This document shows positions 19,166-27,615 of a DNA stretch of 64,000 nucleotides, one piece after another. Positions within the stretch are counted from its first letter, which is position 1, and every line of letters starts with the position of its first letter. The DNA lies in contig NZ_CP035914.1 of assembly GCF_004209775.1 (NCBI RefSeq), positions 2,480,001 through 2,544,000 on the forward strand, written 5' to 3'. The notes under the pieces are model-generated. The model made no database searches. It worked only from the letters and a program-made list of their open reading frames with translations, and was not told the origin of the DNA. The stretch is from Synechococcus sp. WH 8101 (GTDB lineage: Bacteria > Cyanobacteriota > Cyanobacteriia > PCC-6307 > Cyanobiaceae). The position numbers were made by a program, and so were the translations under genes.

Positions 19166-20058
19166 CCCTCACCCCTCCCGGCAACGGCATCAACACCTCC
19201 CTCGGCGATGAGGGGCTGGGGCAGCAGCCCTGGTGGGTGGAGCAGTGGATGGAGCTGATCAACTCCTACCGCTTCAAAAAACGGTTGGAGCGCGCCTGGG
19301 CCTATGCCCGCGAAGGGCATGTGACCTCGATCCGCTTCGAAGGGCGGCGAGTGCACGCCCGCGTGCAGGGCACCGGCGAAGACCCCTACAAGGTGAAGCT
19401 CTGGCTCGATGTGCTCAGCGACGAAGACTGGGGCTATGTGCTCGAAGCCCTGACCCAGAAAGCGCGCTGGTCGGCGCAGTTGCTGGCGGGAATCATGCCG
19501 GCGGATATCGAACGGGCCTTCGCGGCCAGCGGCCGACGCCTCTTTCCCTTCAAGCTCCAGGAGGTGCGCAGCGAATGCAGCTGTCCCGATAAAGCCAACC
19601 CCTGCAAACACATCAGTGCCGTGTATTTCCTGATGGGGGAGCGGTTCAGCGAAGACCCGTTTGTGCTCTTCCAACTGCGCGGTCGCACCCGCGCCAAGCT
19701 GCTGGAAGATCTGGCCGAACACCGCCGGCAAGCCCTGGAGGCGCTCGCGGAGTCGTCGGAAGCGAATCAAAACGAAGGCCAGGGTGCCGACGACAGCCCG
19801 GCAACCCTGGCGCCACCCCATCCCGCCGTGCTCGACCCCACCCTCTGGTGGCGCTATGACGCCGCTCTCGACGGCGATCTGGTGGTGATCACCCCGGCCA
19901 TGGACGGCGACACAGGCCTGGATGCGGCCGGTGAGCTGCCCTTGGCGGAGGAACCACGCTTCCCTGAGGCCAAACAGCACTTCCTGACCCACCTGCGCGA
20001 GCAAGGCCAAACGCTCGCCCAACAAGCGATGCTCGCCGCCATGGCCGCCGGTGGCTGA
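19162..20058 (+). CDS. SWIM zinc-finger protein
   Basis: The 298-residue product has the SWIM motif CSCPDKANPCKH (C-x-C-x6-C-x-H) near residue 138, which binds zinc and usually nucleic acid or a protein partner. The N-terminus (WWVEQWMELINSYRFKKRLERAWAYAREG) is characteristic of the SWIM proteins encoded beside SNF2 helicases. A charged low-complexity linker follows the finger. The start is the ATG at 19162, overlapping the SNF2 stop (ATGA); the frame is open far upstream inside the helicase gene and those starts are rejected. The gene end overlaps the MEKHLA gene start. Confidence 0.9.
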   Translation: MTLTPPGNGINTSLGDEGLGQQPWWVEQWMELINSYRFKKRLERAWAYAREGHVTSIRFEGRRVHARVQGTGEDPYKVKLWLDVLSDEDWGYVLEALTQKARWSAQLLAGIMPADIERAFAASGRRLFPFKLQEVRSECSCPDKANPCKHISAVYFLMGERFSEDPFVLFQLRGRTRAKLLEDLAEHRRQALEALAESSEANQNEGQGADDSPATLAPPHPAVLDPTLWWRYDAALDGDLVVITPAMDGDTGLDAAGELPLAEEPRFPEAKQHFLTHLREQGQTLAQQAMLAAMAAGG

Positions 20059-20542
20059 AGCGCCCTGGCTGAGCTTGGCAACACAGGGCCTGGTGACGCT
20101 CCTGCTGGACTCCCACCAGCGCGCCTTCGGCCAACCCCTGCTGGCCTGCGACCGAAGCGGTAACGCACGCCGATTGATCTGCCAGGAAATCTTCGCTGCC
20201 GATATGGCCGTGCTCGCCCACGACAGCGCCGCTCTCGACGCAGGCGAAGGGCCCCGACTCACCTATGCCAATGCCGCCGCCCTGCGGTTGTGGCAACGGC
20301 CCTGGTCCGCCATGGTGGGCATGCCCTCCCGACGCACGGCACCGGAGAGCGAGCGGCGGGAACGGGCGCAGGCCCTCAACACCGCGCAACAGCGCGATGC
20401 CTTTCGCGGCTATCGGGGCATCCGCATCGACCGGAATGGGCGTCGTTTCGTGATCAATAACGCCCGCATCTGGACCCTCTGGGACGGGAACGGTCGCGCC
20501 TGCGGTCAGGCGGCCGCCTTCGCCGACTGGTGGCTGCTCTAA
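20051..20542 (+). CDS. MEKHLA-domain protein
   Basis: The 163-residue product is almost entirely a MEKHLA domain, a PAS-like fold also found at the C-terminus of plant HD-ZIP III proteins. Signature parts are LTYANAAALRLW (about residues 70-81), GYRGIRIDRNGRRFVINNARIWTLWD and the C-terminal GQAAAFADW. Bacterial members are usually stand-alone and of unknown function; ligand sensing is an inference. The GTG start at 20051 lies inside the last codons of the SWIM gene, so it ends a four-gene overlapping run beginning at 15525. Confidence 0.8.
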   Translation: MAEAPWLSLATQGLVTLLLDSHQRAFGQPLLACDRSGNARRLICQEIFAADMAVLAHDSAALDAGEGPRLTYANAAALRLWQRPWSAMVGMPSRRTAPESERRERAQALNTAQQRDAFRGYRGIRIDRNGRRFVINNARIWTLWDGNGRACGQAAAFADWWLL

Positions 20543-20563
20543 AGACAAACGGCTCTGAGGGCC

Positions 20564-20685
20564 GGTTGTCACGACACGGCAGTGGGGGCAACCGAAGCAG
20601 GTGGTCCAGACCGAACCTGAACGGCCGGTTCTCCTGCTGTTGGTGCCCAAGCACAGGGCGCAGATTGGCTGTGCGGGTGACAACC
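20564..20685 (+). repeat. 9-bp long-range inverted repeat in the hsp20 leader
   Basis: GGTTGTCAC at 20564-20572 is exactly complementary to GTGACAACC at 20677-20685, 37 bases before the hsp20 ATG. If the region is transcribed, the two arms could close a domain of about 120 nt. The hsp20 ribosome-binding site, GGAGG at 20709-20713, lies just outside it. A chance repeat in GC-rich DNA is possible. Confidence 0.3.
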
Positions 20686-20721
20686 AACACCCCCAACTTC
20701 CACCTTCTGGAGGACACAACC

Positions 20722-21117
20722 ATGATCACCCTTCGTCAATCTCCCTTCGATCTGTTTGAGCGCCTGGAACAGCAACTGTCCCAGGCCGAGCGGGTTCCTG
20801 CAGCGGAAATCCACGACACGGCCGAGGCCTATGTGATCAGCCTTGAGCTGCCCGGTGTCGACAAGAGCACGATCGACGTGCAGGCCACCGATCGCAGCAT
20901 CAGCGTGACCGCGGAACGTCGGCACCCCGACAACGCCGAGGAGGCTGACAACGCCCTGCTCAGCGAGTTCCGCTACGGCAGCTGGAGCCGCAGTTTCCGC
21001 TTCCCCCAGGGACTCAACCGTGAGCAACTCCAGGCCAGTTATCGCGATGGTGTGCTCACAATCCGTGCCGGAAAAGTGAACAGCCACACCGCGGTTGCTG
21101 TTCAGGTGGAGAGCTGA
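20722..21117 (+). CDS. small heat-shock protein, Hsp20/alpha-crystallin family
   Basis: The 131-residue product is an ATP-independent holdase. The alpha-crystallin domain spans about 27-125: HDTAEAYVISLELPGVDKSTIDVQ at the front and ASYRDGVLTI at the back, the G-V-L conserved motif. The short N-terminus (SPFDLFERLEQQL) is typical of cyanobacterial Hsp17-type proteins. The ATG at 20722 has GGAGG eight bases ahead; the frame is open upstream to 20530 but only through low-complexity sequence. The 180-base leader is long for this genome and contains a long-range inverted repeat. Confidence 0.92.
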   Translation: MITLRQSPFDLFERLEQQLSQAERVPAAEIHDTAEAYVISLELPGVDKSTIDVQATDRSISVTAERRHPDNAEEADNALLSEFRYGSWSRSFRFPQGLNREQLQASYRDGVLTIRAGKVNSHTAVAVQVES

Positions 21118-21144
21118 GCAGAAACCAGCGGCCCACGCTGATGT

Positions 21145-22458
21145 TCAGCGGCCAACACCGAGCAGGTCGTGGCCAATGAACACCAGCGTGAACAGCACAA
21201 AGAACACCAGCCCCAGCCAGCACAACCCCCGCATCCAGGGTCCGTAGCGGTGCTCCAGCGGCACCAGGGCACTGTTCATCGTGTCCATCGCCATCCAGGC
21301 GAACAGCGGGGCGGTGACAAAGCTGCCGGTCATCGCTCCGAACACAAAATCCGTGACCCCCACACCACCGCTGGATGCAAGCAACAGGGCCAGCACGGAG
21401 GCGAGGAAGTGGAGCACAACCCAGAGCGCCAGGCGGCGCCGCTGAGGACCCGGCGCCGAATCGCCCCGATCCTTGCCCTGGAGCAGGCCCTGAATCGCCG
21501 AAATGCTGCGCGGATAGGCATCCAGACAGGTGAGGGTGGTGCTGAACATGGCCGAGAACGCAGCCGGAATGATCACCCAGGCGGCCCAGCCGCCCATCGC
21601 TTCGGTGTAAAGCCGGATCAGCTTCTGCGCAAACGACACGCCACTGCCGGAGAGCATGCCGTCACCGGTGCCGTACATGGTGTAGGCACCAAGAATCACG
21701 AAGAACAGGGCCGTCGCCACCGTGACGGCGTAGCCCAGATTGAAGTCAAATTCCGCCTCCTGGCGGCTGGCGGTGTGATGACTGTCGCGGGCGCGCGAGA
21801 ACATCCACAGCGATGGCCACACACACATCTCCACCGGCCCCGGCATCCAACCCATCAGAGGGATCAGAAAACCGAGGTTGGCCCAGGTCCAGGGGCTGGG
21901 ATCGGCAGCGGTCCAGCTACTGGCCACATCCGCCACGGGCCCGCGGAGCAGCAGGGTGAAGGCCGCGACGCCGGTGAGCAGGGTGAGCAGCGCCACCAAC
22001 ACTTTCGAGATCCGGTCGAGGGCGCGGTAATGCCCCAGGAGGAGCAGGAGCGCACTGACCAGCAGCACGGCAATCGCCAGGCCATAGGGATCGAAGCCGG
22101 CAAGCACCGGAACATTCGTGAGCAGAAGCCCGGCCACGAAGCTCACCGCGGCGATGGTGAGCGTGCCCGTCACCAAGCTCACGATCAGATACAAAGGCAG
22201 ATAGGCGCGGCTGCGGGCCTGAAATCCCTCCAGCAGCGACTGCCCCGTGGCCGCCGTGAAGCGACTGCCCACCAGCAGAAACGGGTACTTGAGCAGGTTG
22301 GTGAGCAGGATCAGGCCCACCAGGGCAAAACCGAAACGGGCGCCGGCGGTGGTGGACGACATCAGATGGGAGCCGCCGATGCAGGCCCCTGCCAGCAGAA
22401 TTCCCGGCCCCAGGCTCTGACGCAATCCGCGCCAGCCCCGGTCAACGGTTGTGGTCAT
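21145..22458 (-). CDS. NRAMP-superfamily transporter, YcsG-like branch
   Basis: The 437-residue membrane protein has about eleven hydrophobic segments. The first reads GPGILLAGACIGGSHLM, where true NRAMP metal transporters have DPGN; the sixth reads PLMGWMPGP where they have MPH. This is the pattern of the divergent YcsG-type branch, whose substrate is not established. Mn2+/Fe2+ transport should therefore not be assumed. The ATG at 22458 is preferred because it sits 16 residues before GPG; the frame is open to 22503. It is divergent from flv3. Confidence 0.75.
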   Translation of the reverse strand: MTTTVDRGWRGLRQSLGPGILLAGACIGGSHLMSSTTAGARFGFALVGLILLTNLLKYPFLLVGSRFTAATGQSLLEGFQARSRAYLPLYLIVSLVTGTLTIAAVSFVAGLLLTNVPVLAGFDPYGLAIAVLLVSALLLLLGHYRALDRISKVLVALLTLLTGVAAFTLLLRGPVADVASSWTAADPSPWTWANLGFLIPLMGWMPGPVEMCVWPSLWMFSRARDSHHTASRQEAEFDFNLGYAVTVATALFFVILGAYTMYGTGDGMLSGSGVSFAQKLIRLYTEAMGGWAAWVIIPAAFSAMFSTTLTCLDAYPRSISAIQGLLQGKDRGDSAPGPQRRRLALWVVLHFLASVLALLLASSGGVGVTDFVFGAMTGSFVTAPLFAWMAMDTMNSALVPLEHRYGPWMRGLCWLGLVFFVLFTLVFIGHDLLGVGR

Positions 22459-22603
22459 GATCGCCAGCGCACGGACGGCCATCTTCCGTTGCCGCCCCAC
22501 CACTCGCCATCAGGCCGCCTGGGCGGCGATGTAACGCGCGAGCGTCGGCCAGGTCTGAAAACGGGAGCTGTTTCTACAGTCAACGTTCGCCGCACGCAAT
22601 GGG

Positions 22604-24346
22604 ATGGCAGCTGCCACCGGCCGACTCAGCCTGCAGTGCGAGGTGATCGGGGCCGACACCACCACGATCCGCTCGCTCGACTGGGACCGCAGTCGCTTCG
22701 ACATCGAATTCGGCCTGCGCAACGGCACCACCTACAACAGCTTCCTGGTGCGGGGTGAGCGCACCGCCCTGATCGACAGCAGCCACCTCAAGTTTGAGAG
22801 CACCTGGCTGCCGCTGGTGCAGGAGCAGATCGATCCGAAAGCGATCGATCACCTGATCGTGAGCCACACCGAGCCGGATCATTCGGGGCTGATCGGGCAT
22901 CTGATCGACCTCAACCCCGAGATCGAGATCGTGGCCTCGAAGGTGGCGATCCTGTTCCTGGAGAACCAGGTGCATCGCCCCTTCAAAAGCCGGGCGGTGA
23001 AGAGTGGCGAGGAGCTCGATCTAGGCACCAACCCGGCCAGCGGCGTGCAGCACCGCTTCGAGTTTTTGAGCGCCCCCAACCTGCACTGGCCCGACACGAT
23101 CTTTTCCTTCGATCACGGCACCGGCATCCTTTACACCTGCGACGCCTTCGGCCTGCACTACTGCTCCGACGAGGTGTTTGATCTGGACCCAGGCGCAATC
23201 GCACCGGACTTCCGCTTCTATTACGACTGTCTGATGGGCCCCAATGCCCGCAGCGTGTTGCAGGCGCTCAAGCGCATGGATGGCCTGCCGGAAATCCACA
23301 CCATCGCCGTGGGGCATGGCCCGCTGCTGCGCCACCATCTCAGCCACTGGATCAGCGATTACCGCGACTGGAGCAGTGTGCGCAGCCAGGGGGAGAGCTA
23401 CGCCGCCGTTTGCTATCTCAGCCAATACGGCTTCTGCGACCGGCTCAGCCAGGCGATCGCCCACGGCATCGGCAAGGCGGAAGCTCAGGTGCAGCTGGTG
23501 GACCTGCGCGCCACCGATGCCCAGGAACTCACGGCCCTGATCGGTGATGCCAAAGCGGTGGTGGTGCCCACCTGGCCGGCGGAAGCCGACAGCGACCTCC
23601 AGGCCTCCATCGGCACCCTGCTGGCGGCATTGCATCCCAAACAGCTGGTGGGCGTGTATGACGCCTTCGGCGGCAATGACGAACCAATCGATGCCGTGGC
23701 AAGCCAACTGCGCAGCCAAGGCCAGAAGGAAGCGTTCGCGCCGCTCCGCATCCGCCAGCTTCCCGATGGACAGGACTACCAGCGCTGCGAAGAGGCCGGC
23801 ACCGACCTGGGGCAGCTGCTGACGCGTGACAAGGCGATCGCAGCAATGAAAAGCCTCGATGGTGATCTCGACAAAGCCCTGGGGCGCCTCAGTGGTGGCC
23901 TCTACGTGGTGACGGCGAGCCAGGGGGAGAACGGCAGCCGCCGCCGCAGCGCCATGGTGGCCAGCTGGGTGAGCCAGGCCAGCTTCTCACCACCGGGTCT
24001 GACGATTGCTGTCGCCAAAGACCGGGCGATCGAAACCCTGATGCAGGTGGGCGATCGCTTCGTGCTGAATGTGCTGCGCGACGACAACCACCAACCGCTG
24101 CTGCGGCACTTTCTCAAGCGCTTTCCACCGGGTGCCGATCGCTTCGCCGGCGTCAACACCCTGGAAGGCGTGGCCGCCGGCGGCCCGGTGCTCGGCGATG
24201 CGCTCGCCTACCTGAGCTGCCGCGTTGACCAACGCATGGAGGGTCCTGACCACTGGATCATCTACGCCGTGGTGGAGCAGGGGAACGTGGCAGATGCCGA
24301 CGCCCGCACCGCCGTTCACCACCGCAAAGTGGGGAACCACTACTAA
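22604..24346 (+). CDS. flv3: flavodiiron protein Flv3
   Basis: With Flv1 it reduces O2 to water using photosynthetic electrons downstream of photosystem I. The 580-residue product has the cyanobacterial three-domain order: metallo-beta-lactamase diiron domain (about 25-260), flavodoxin domain (about 265-405) and flavin-reductase domain (about 425-575). The diiron motif H88-x-E90-x-D92-H93 (SHTEPDHSG) is intact, which separates Flv3 from Flv1. The stop overlaps the flv1 ATG as TAATG, ensuring paired synthesis. Confidence 0.92.
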   Translation: MAAATGRLSLQCEVIGADTTTIRSLDWDRSRFDIEFGLRNGTTYNSFLVRGERTALIDSSHLKFESTWLPLVQEQIDPKAIDHLIVSHTEPDHSGLIGHLIDLNPEIEIVASKVAILFLENQVHRPFKSRAVKSGEELDLGTNPASGVQHRFEFLSAPNLHWPDTIFSFDHGTGILYTCDAFGLHYCSDEVFDLDPGAIAPDFRFYYDCLMGPNARSVLQALKRMDGLPEIHTIAVGHGPLLRHHLSHWISDYRDWSSVRSQGESYAAVCYLSQYGFCDRLSQAIAHGIGKAEAQVQLVDLRATDAQELTALIGDAKAVVVPTWPAEADSDLQASIGTLLAALHPKQLVGVYDAFGGNDEPIDAVASQLRSQGQKEAFAPLRIRQLPDGQDYQRCEEAGTDLGQLLTRDKAIAAMKSLDGDLDKALGRLSGGLYVVTASQGENGSRRRSAMVASWVSQASFSPPGLTIAVAKDRAIETLMQVGDRFVLNVLRDDNHQPLLRHFLKRFPPGADRFAGVNTLEGVAAGGPVLGDALAYLSCRVDQRMEGPDHWIIYAVVEQGNVADADARTAVHHRKVGNHY

Positions 24347-26202
24347 TGACCACTGCCAGCGCCAGCCTTCAAGACAGTTCCGGCAGGGAGGTGATCGACC
24401 TGCCGCTCGACCGGGGCCTCGTCGCCCTGAGGGGATTGAGCCCCCAGCGCCTGCGCTTCGAGCTCGAATATTCCCTCGAGCGCGGCAGCACCGCCAATAG
24501 CTTTCTGTACGCCGCCGGCACAGACGCCGATGGGCAGCCCTGTACGGCCGTTCTGGTGCATCCACCCGGTGTCGCCTACGCCGAGGTGTTTCTGCCCGCC
24601 CTCGCCCGCCACCTCTCCACGACAACACTCCCTGCAGAGACCCAGGCGCTGCAGGTGGTAGTGGGCCATGTGAACCCCAACCGGGTGGCCCTGCTGCACA
24701 AGTTGGCGGAGCACTACCCCGGGTTGGAACTGATCAGTTCGAACCCGGGCGCCAAGCTGCTGGAGGAGCTCTGGCATCAACGCAAACCCCTGCCTCCAGG
24801 GGACGACGACCACCGCCCCCCCCTGCCGGCGCTGCCCACGCTGCGGGTGATCCGCCAGGAGACGACCCTGCCTTTGGCGGAGGGTCGCCGGCTGCTGCTG
24901 CTTCCCGCTCCCACCCCGCGCTGGCCGGGCGGCCTCCTGGCCTTCGAGGAATCGGACGGCCTGCTGATGAGCGACAAGTTCTTCGCCGCCCACCTCTGCA
25001 CCAGCACCTGGGCCGAAACCAGCCGCAACGACACTGAAGAAGAACGACGCCACTTCTACGACTGCCTGATGGCCTCGATGGCCACCCAGGTGGACAGCGT
25101 GGTGGAACGGCTCGAGGAACTCGACATCCGCACGATCGCGCCCGGCCACGGGCCGGCGATCGAAGCCAGCTGGCGCAGCCTGCTCAGCGACTACCGCCGC
25201 TGGGGTGAACGCCAGCACAAGGCAGCTCTCACGGTGGTGCTGCTGTTCGCCAGCGCCTACGGCAACACCGCCGCAATCGCCGATGCCCTCGCCCGCGGCG
25301 TCGGACGCACGGGCGTGCGCGTCACCAGCCTCAACTGCGAATTCACGCCCGCCGACGATCTGGTGCAGGCGATCCGCAAAGCCGACGCGATCCTGATCGG
25401 CTCACCAACCCTGGGGGGCCATGCGCCGACCCCGATCGTCTCCGCCCTGGGCACCGTGCTGGCGGAGGGGGATCGCAGCAAACCGGTAGGCGTGTTCGGC
25501 AGCTTCGGCTGGAGTGGCGAAGCCCTCGATCTGCTTGAGAGCAAGCTGCGCGATGGCGGCTTCAGCTTCGGCTTCGAACCGATCCGGATCAAATTCAGCC
25601 CCGATGCCGCCACCGTCCGCACCCTGGAGGAGACGGGCACGCGATTCGCCAGGCAACTGCAACAAGAGCGCCGCAAGCAACAGCGCCGCTCGGCCGGAGG
25701 CCTAAGCGAAAGCCGCAGCGACCCGGCCGTGCTGGCTCTGGGCCGGGTGGTGGGGTCGCTCTGTGTGCTCACCGCCCGTAAGGGGACAGCGGACACCAGC
25801 CAGACCGGCGCCATGGTGGCCAACTGGGTGAGCCAGGCCAGCTTCACCCCACCGGGCATCACGGTGGCCGTGGCCAAGGATCGGGCCGTGGAAGCGCTCC
25901 TGCACAAGGGCGATCGCTTCGCCCTCAACGTGCTGGCGGAGGGGCGCGAAAGCGCACCGATGAAGCAATTCCTGCGCCCCTTTGCGCCCGGAGACGATCG
26001 CTTCGCAGGGCTGGATTTGTCGAGCAGTCCGGCGGACCAGCCCCTGCTGCCGGACGCCCTGGCCTGGCTCGAAGCAGAGGTGAAACAACGGATGGAATGC
26101 GGCGATCACTGGCTGATCTATGCCGAAGTCCGAGAGGGCGGCGTGCTGGACAGCGACGGACAAACCGCCGTACACCATCGTCGCAGTGGCGCCAACTACT
26201 GA
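24346..26202 (+). CDS. flv1: flavodiiron protein Flv1
   Basis: This is the partner of Flv3 in O2 photoreduction. The 618-residue product keeps the same three domains, but the diiron motif reads GHVNPNR: H108 remains while the Glu, Asp and second His become N110, N112 and R113. Loss of these ligands is characteristic of Flv1-type subunits. The flavodoxin-like part begins near residue 290 (VVLLFASAYGNTAAIADAL) and the flavin reductase domain near 465. Its ATG overlaps the flv3 stop. About 100 bases separate it from rubrerythrin. Confidence 0.92.
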   Translation: MTTASASLQDSSGREVIDLPLDRGLVALRGLSPQRLRFELEYSLERGSTANSFLYAAGTDADGQPCTAVLVHPPGVAYAEVFLPALARHLSTTTLPAETQALQVVVGHVNPNRVALLHKLAEHYPGLELISSNPGAKLLEELWHQRKPLPPGDDDHRPPLPALPTLRVIRQETTLPLAEGRRLLLLPAPTPRWPGGLLAFEESDGLLMSDKFFAAHLCTSTWAETSRNDTEEERRHFYDCLMASMATQVDSVVERLEELDIRTIAPGHGPAIEASWRSLLSDYRRWGERQHKAALTVVLLFASAYGNTAAIADALARGVGRTGVRVTSLNCEFTPADDLVQAIRKADAILIGSPTLGGHAPTPIVSALGTVLAEGDRSKPVGVFGSFGWSGEALDLLESKLRDGGFSFGFEPIRIKFSPDAATVRTLEETGTRFARQLQQERRKQQRRSAGGLSESRSDPAVLALGRVVGSLCVLTARKGTADTSQTGAMVANWVSQASFTPPGITVAVAKDRAVEALLHKGDRFALNVLAEGRESAPMKQFLRPFAPGDDRFAGLDLSSSPADQPLLPDALAWLEAEVKQRMECGDHWLIYAEVREGGVLDSDGQTAVHHRRSGANY

Positions 26203-26250
26203 GCCGAGGGACGGCCTGGACCACACTCTCCACACCAGCCCCTGAAGGCC

Positions 26251-26271
26251 AACTCATACTCGTTATGAGTT
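26251..26271. promoter_or_regulatory. perfect 8-5-8 dyad before rubrerythrin
   Basis: AACTCATA and TATGAGTT are exact inverted copies with a 5-base spacer (CTCGT), 35 bases before the rubrerythrin ATG and 49 bases after the flv1 stop. It does not match the published Fur, PerR or Zur consensus closely, although A+T-rich dyads of this size before a peroxidase gene are often redox-regulator sites. No T-run follows, so a terminator is less likely. Confidence 0.45.
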
Positions 26272-26305
26272 CGGTTAAGCTGTTGCTGTTGCTTCCCACC
26301 CAGTC

Positions 26306-27019
26306 ATGGACCTGAACAACGCGGCCACCCACGCCAACCTCGAAGCCGCCTTCGGTGGCGAGAGCATGGCCAACCGCAAATATCTCTTCTTCGCCGATGT
26401 GGCCAAGAAGCTCGGCAACACCGAACTGGCCAAACTCTTCCGCGACACCGCCGCCCAGGAAACCGAGCACGCCTTCGCCCACTTCCGCCTGCTCCACCCC
26501 GAGCTGGTGATCGACGATCCGGCCAGCCTCAGCGACGAAGCCAAGCAGGCGATGCTGGCCCGCTGCCTGGAACTGGCCATCGAAGGTGAAACCTACGAGT
26601 ACACCACCATGTACCCCGAGTTCGCCGCCCAGGCCCGCAGCGATCGTGATAGCGGTGCCGAAGCTGAATTCAACGACCAGATCGACGAATCCAAGGAACA
26701 CGCCGGCATGTTCCGCACCGCCGCCAAAAATTTCGGCCTACTTGCACCGGTCGAGCAGCATCATGCTGAGCGCTACGGCGTCGCCCTCGAAGCGCTGCAA
26801 GGCAAGGGTGAGGCCGGAGAGGCCGATGAACCGGTGGCCGGCCTCTGGATCTGCAAGGTGTGCTCGATGATCTACGACCCCGCCCAGGGTGACCCCGACT
26901 CCGGCATTGCTCCAGGCACGCCCTTTGAAGCGATTCCCGACGACTGGACCTGCCCGATCTGCGGCGCCCGCAAGGCCAGCTTCGTTCCCTATCGGGAAGC
27001 CGAACTGAAAGTCGCCTGA
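26306..27019 (+). CDS. rubrerythrin
   Basis: Rubrerythrin reduces hydrogen peroxide using a diiron site fed through a rubredoxin domain. The 237-residue product has a ferritin-like part (about 1-165) with [26 protein letters not shown] and ESKEHAGMF supplying Glu and His iron ligands. A C-terminal rubredoxin domain follows, with C183-x2-C186 and C216-x2-C219. It lies between flv1 and a flavin-reductase-like gene, and a perfect dyad sits 35 bases before its ATG. The context supports an O2/peroxide detoxification role. Confidence 0.95.
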   Translation: MDLNNAATHANLEAAFGGESMANRKYLFFADVAKKLGNTELAKLFRDTAAQETEHAFAHFRLLHPELVIDDPASLSDEAKQAMLARCLELAIEGETYEYTTMYPEFAAQARSDRDSGAEAEFNDQIDESKEHAGMFRTAAKNFGLLAPVEQHHAERYGVALEALQGKGEAGEADEPVAGLWICKVCSMIYDPAQGDPDSGIAPGTPFEAIPDDWTCPICGARKASFVPYREAELKVA

Positions 27020-27068
27020 GTCCGCGCGGCAGCCCGGCCTATTTTCAGCCCCAGCACCCCTTCACGCG

Positions 27069-27593
27069 ATGTCTGCCACCAGCCCCGATCTCCTGGTGAT
27101 CACCGCCAGCAATGGTGAAAACCTCAAACTGGCGCAGCGCTTCGTGGAGCAGGCCCAACAGCTGGGGCAACAGGCCGAGCTGCTCGATCTCACCAGCCTC
27201 GATCTGCCCCTCTACACCCCCCGGGCCCAGGAGAAGGGAACGCCGGCAGCCGTCGCTCCCCTGCAGGAGCAATTGATGGCGGCGCCGCGCTGGGTGATCT
27301 GCGCCCCTGAATACAACGGATCCATCCCCCCCTCCCTCACCAACGCCATCGCCTGGTTGTCGGTGCAGGGGGATGACTTCCGCACCCTGTTCAACGGTCG
27401 GCCGATCGCCATGGCCACCTTCTCGGGAGGCGGGGGCATGGCCCTGCTCCATGCCCTGCGCATCCAGCTCACCCATCTCGGCGCCGAAGTGGTGGGACGC
27501 CAACTGCTGAGCAACTACGCCAAGCCGGCGAAGGACGACAGCCTCCAGGATCTGCTCCAACGCCTGATCCAGAAACAGCCTCTGCAAGTCTGA
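27069..27593 (+). CDS. NADPH-dependent FMN reductase-like flavoprotein
   Basis: The 174-residue product has a flavodoxin-like fold: LLVITASNGENLKLA at the FMN-phosphate loop (about 9-23), PLYTP, and the family hallmark APEYNGSIPPSLTNAIAWLS near 79-98. These enzymes use NAD(P)H to reduce FMN, azo dyes, quinones or chromate. The physiological substrate is unknown. It lies 50 bases after rubrerythrin and about 20 bases before the pirin gene, so electron supply to a neighbouring redox protein is possible. Confidence 0.87.
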   Translation: MSATSPDLLVITASNGENLKLAQRFVEQAQQLGQQAELLDLTSLDLPLYTPRAQEKGTPAAVAPLQEQLMAAPRWVICAPEYNGSIPPSLTNAIAWLSVQGDDFRTLFNGRPIAMATFSGGGGMALLHALRIQLTHLGAEVVGRQLLSNYAKPAKDDSLQDLLQRLIQKQPLQV

Positions 27594-27615
27594 GCCCCTC
27601 ACCCTGAACCCAGCC

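Noticed and set aside
22514-22527. Perfect palindrome GCCGCC-TG-GGCGGC before flv3
   Set aside because: The two-base centre is too tight for a hairpin and the sequence is expected by chance in G+C-rich DNA.
21169-22758. 529-codon plus-strand frame over the NRAMP-like gene
   Set aside because: His/Gln/Gly/Arg-rich shadow of a clear membrane protein on the other strand.
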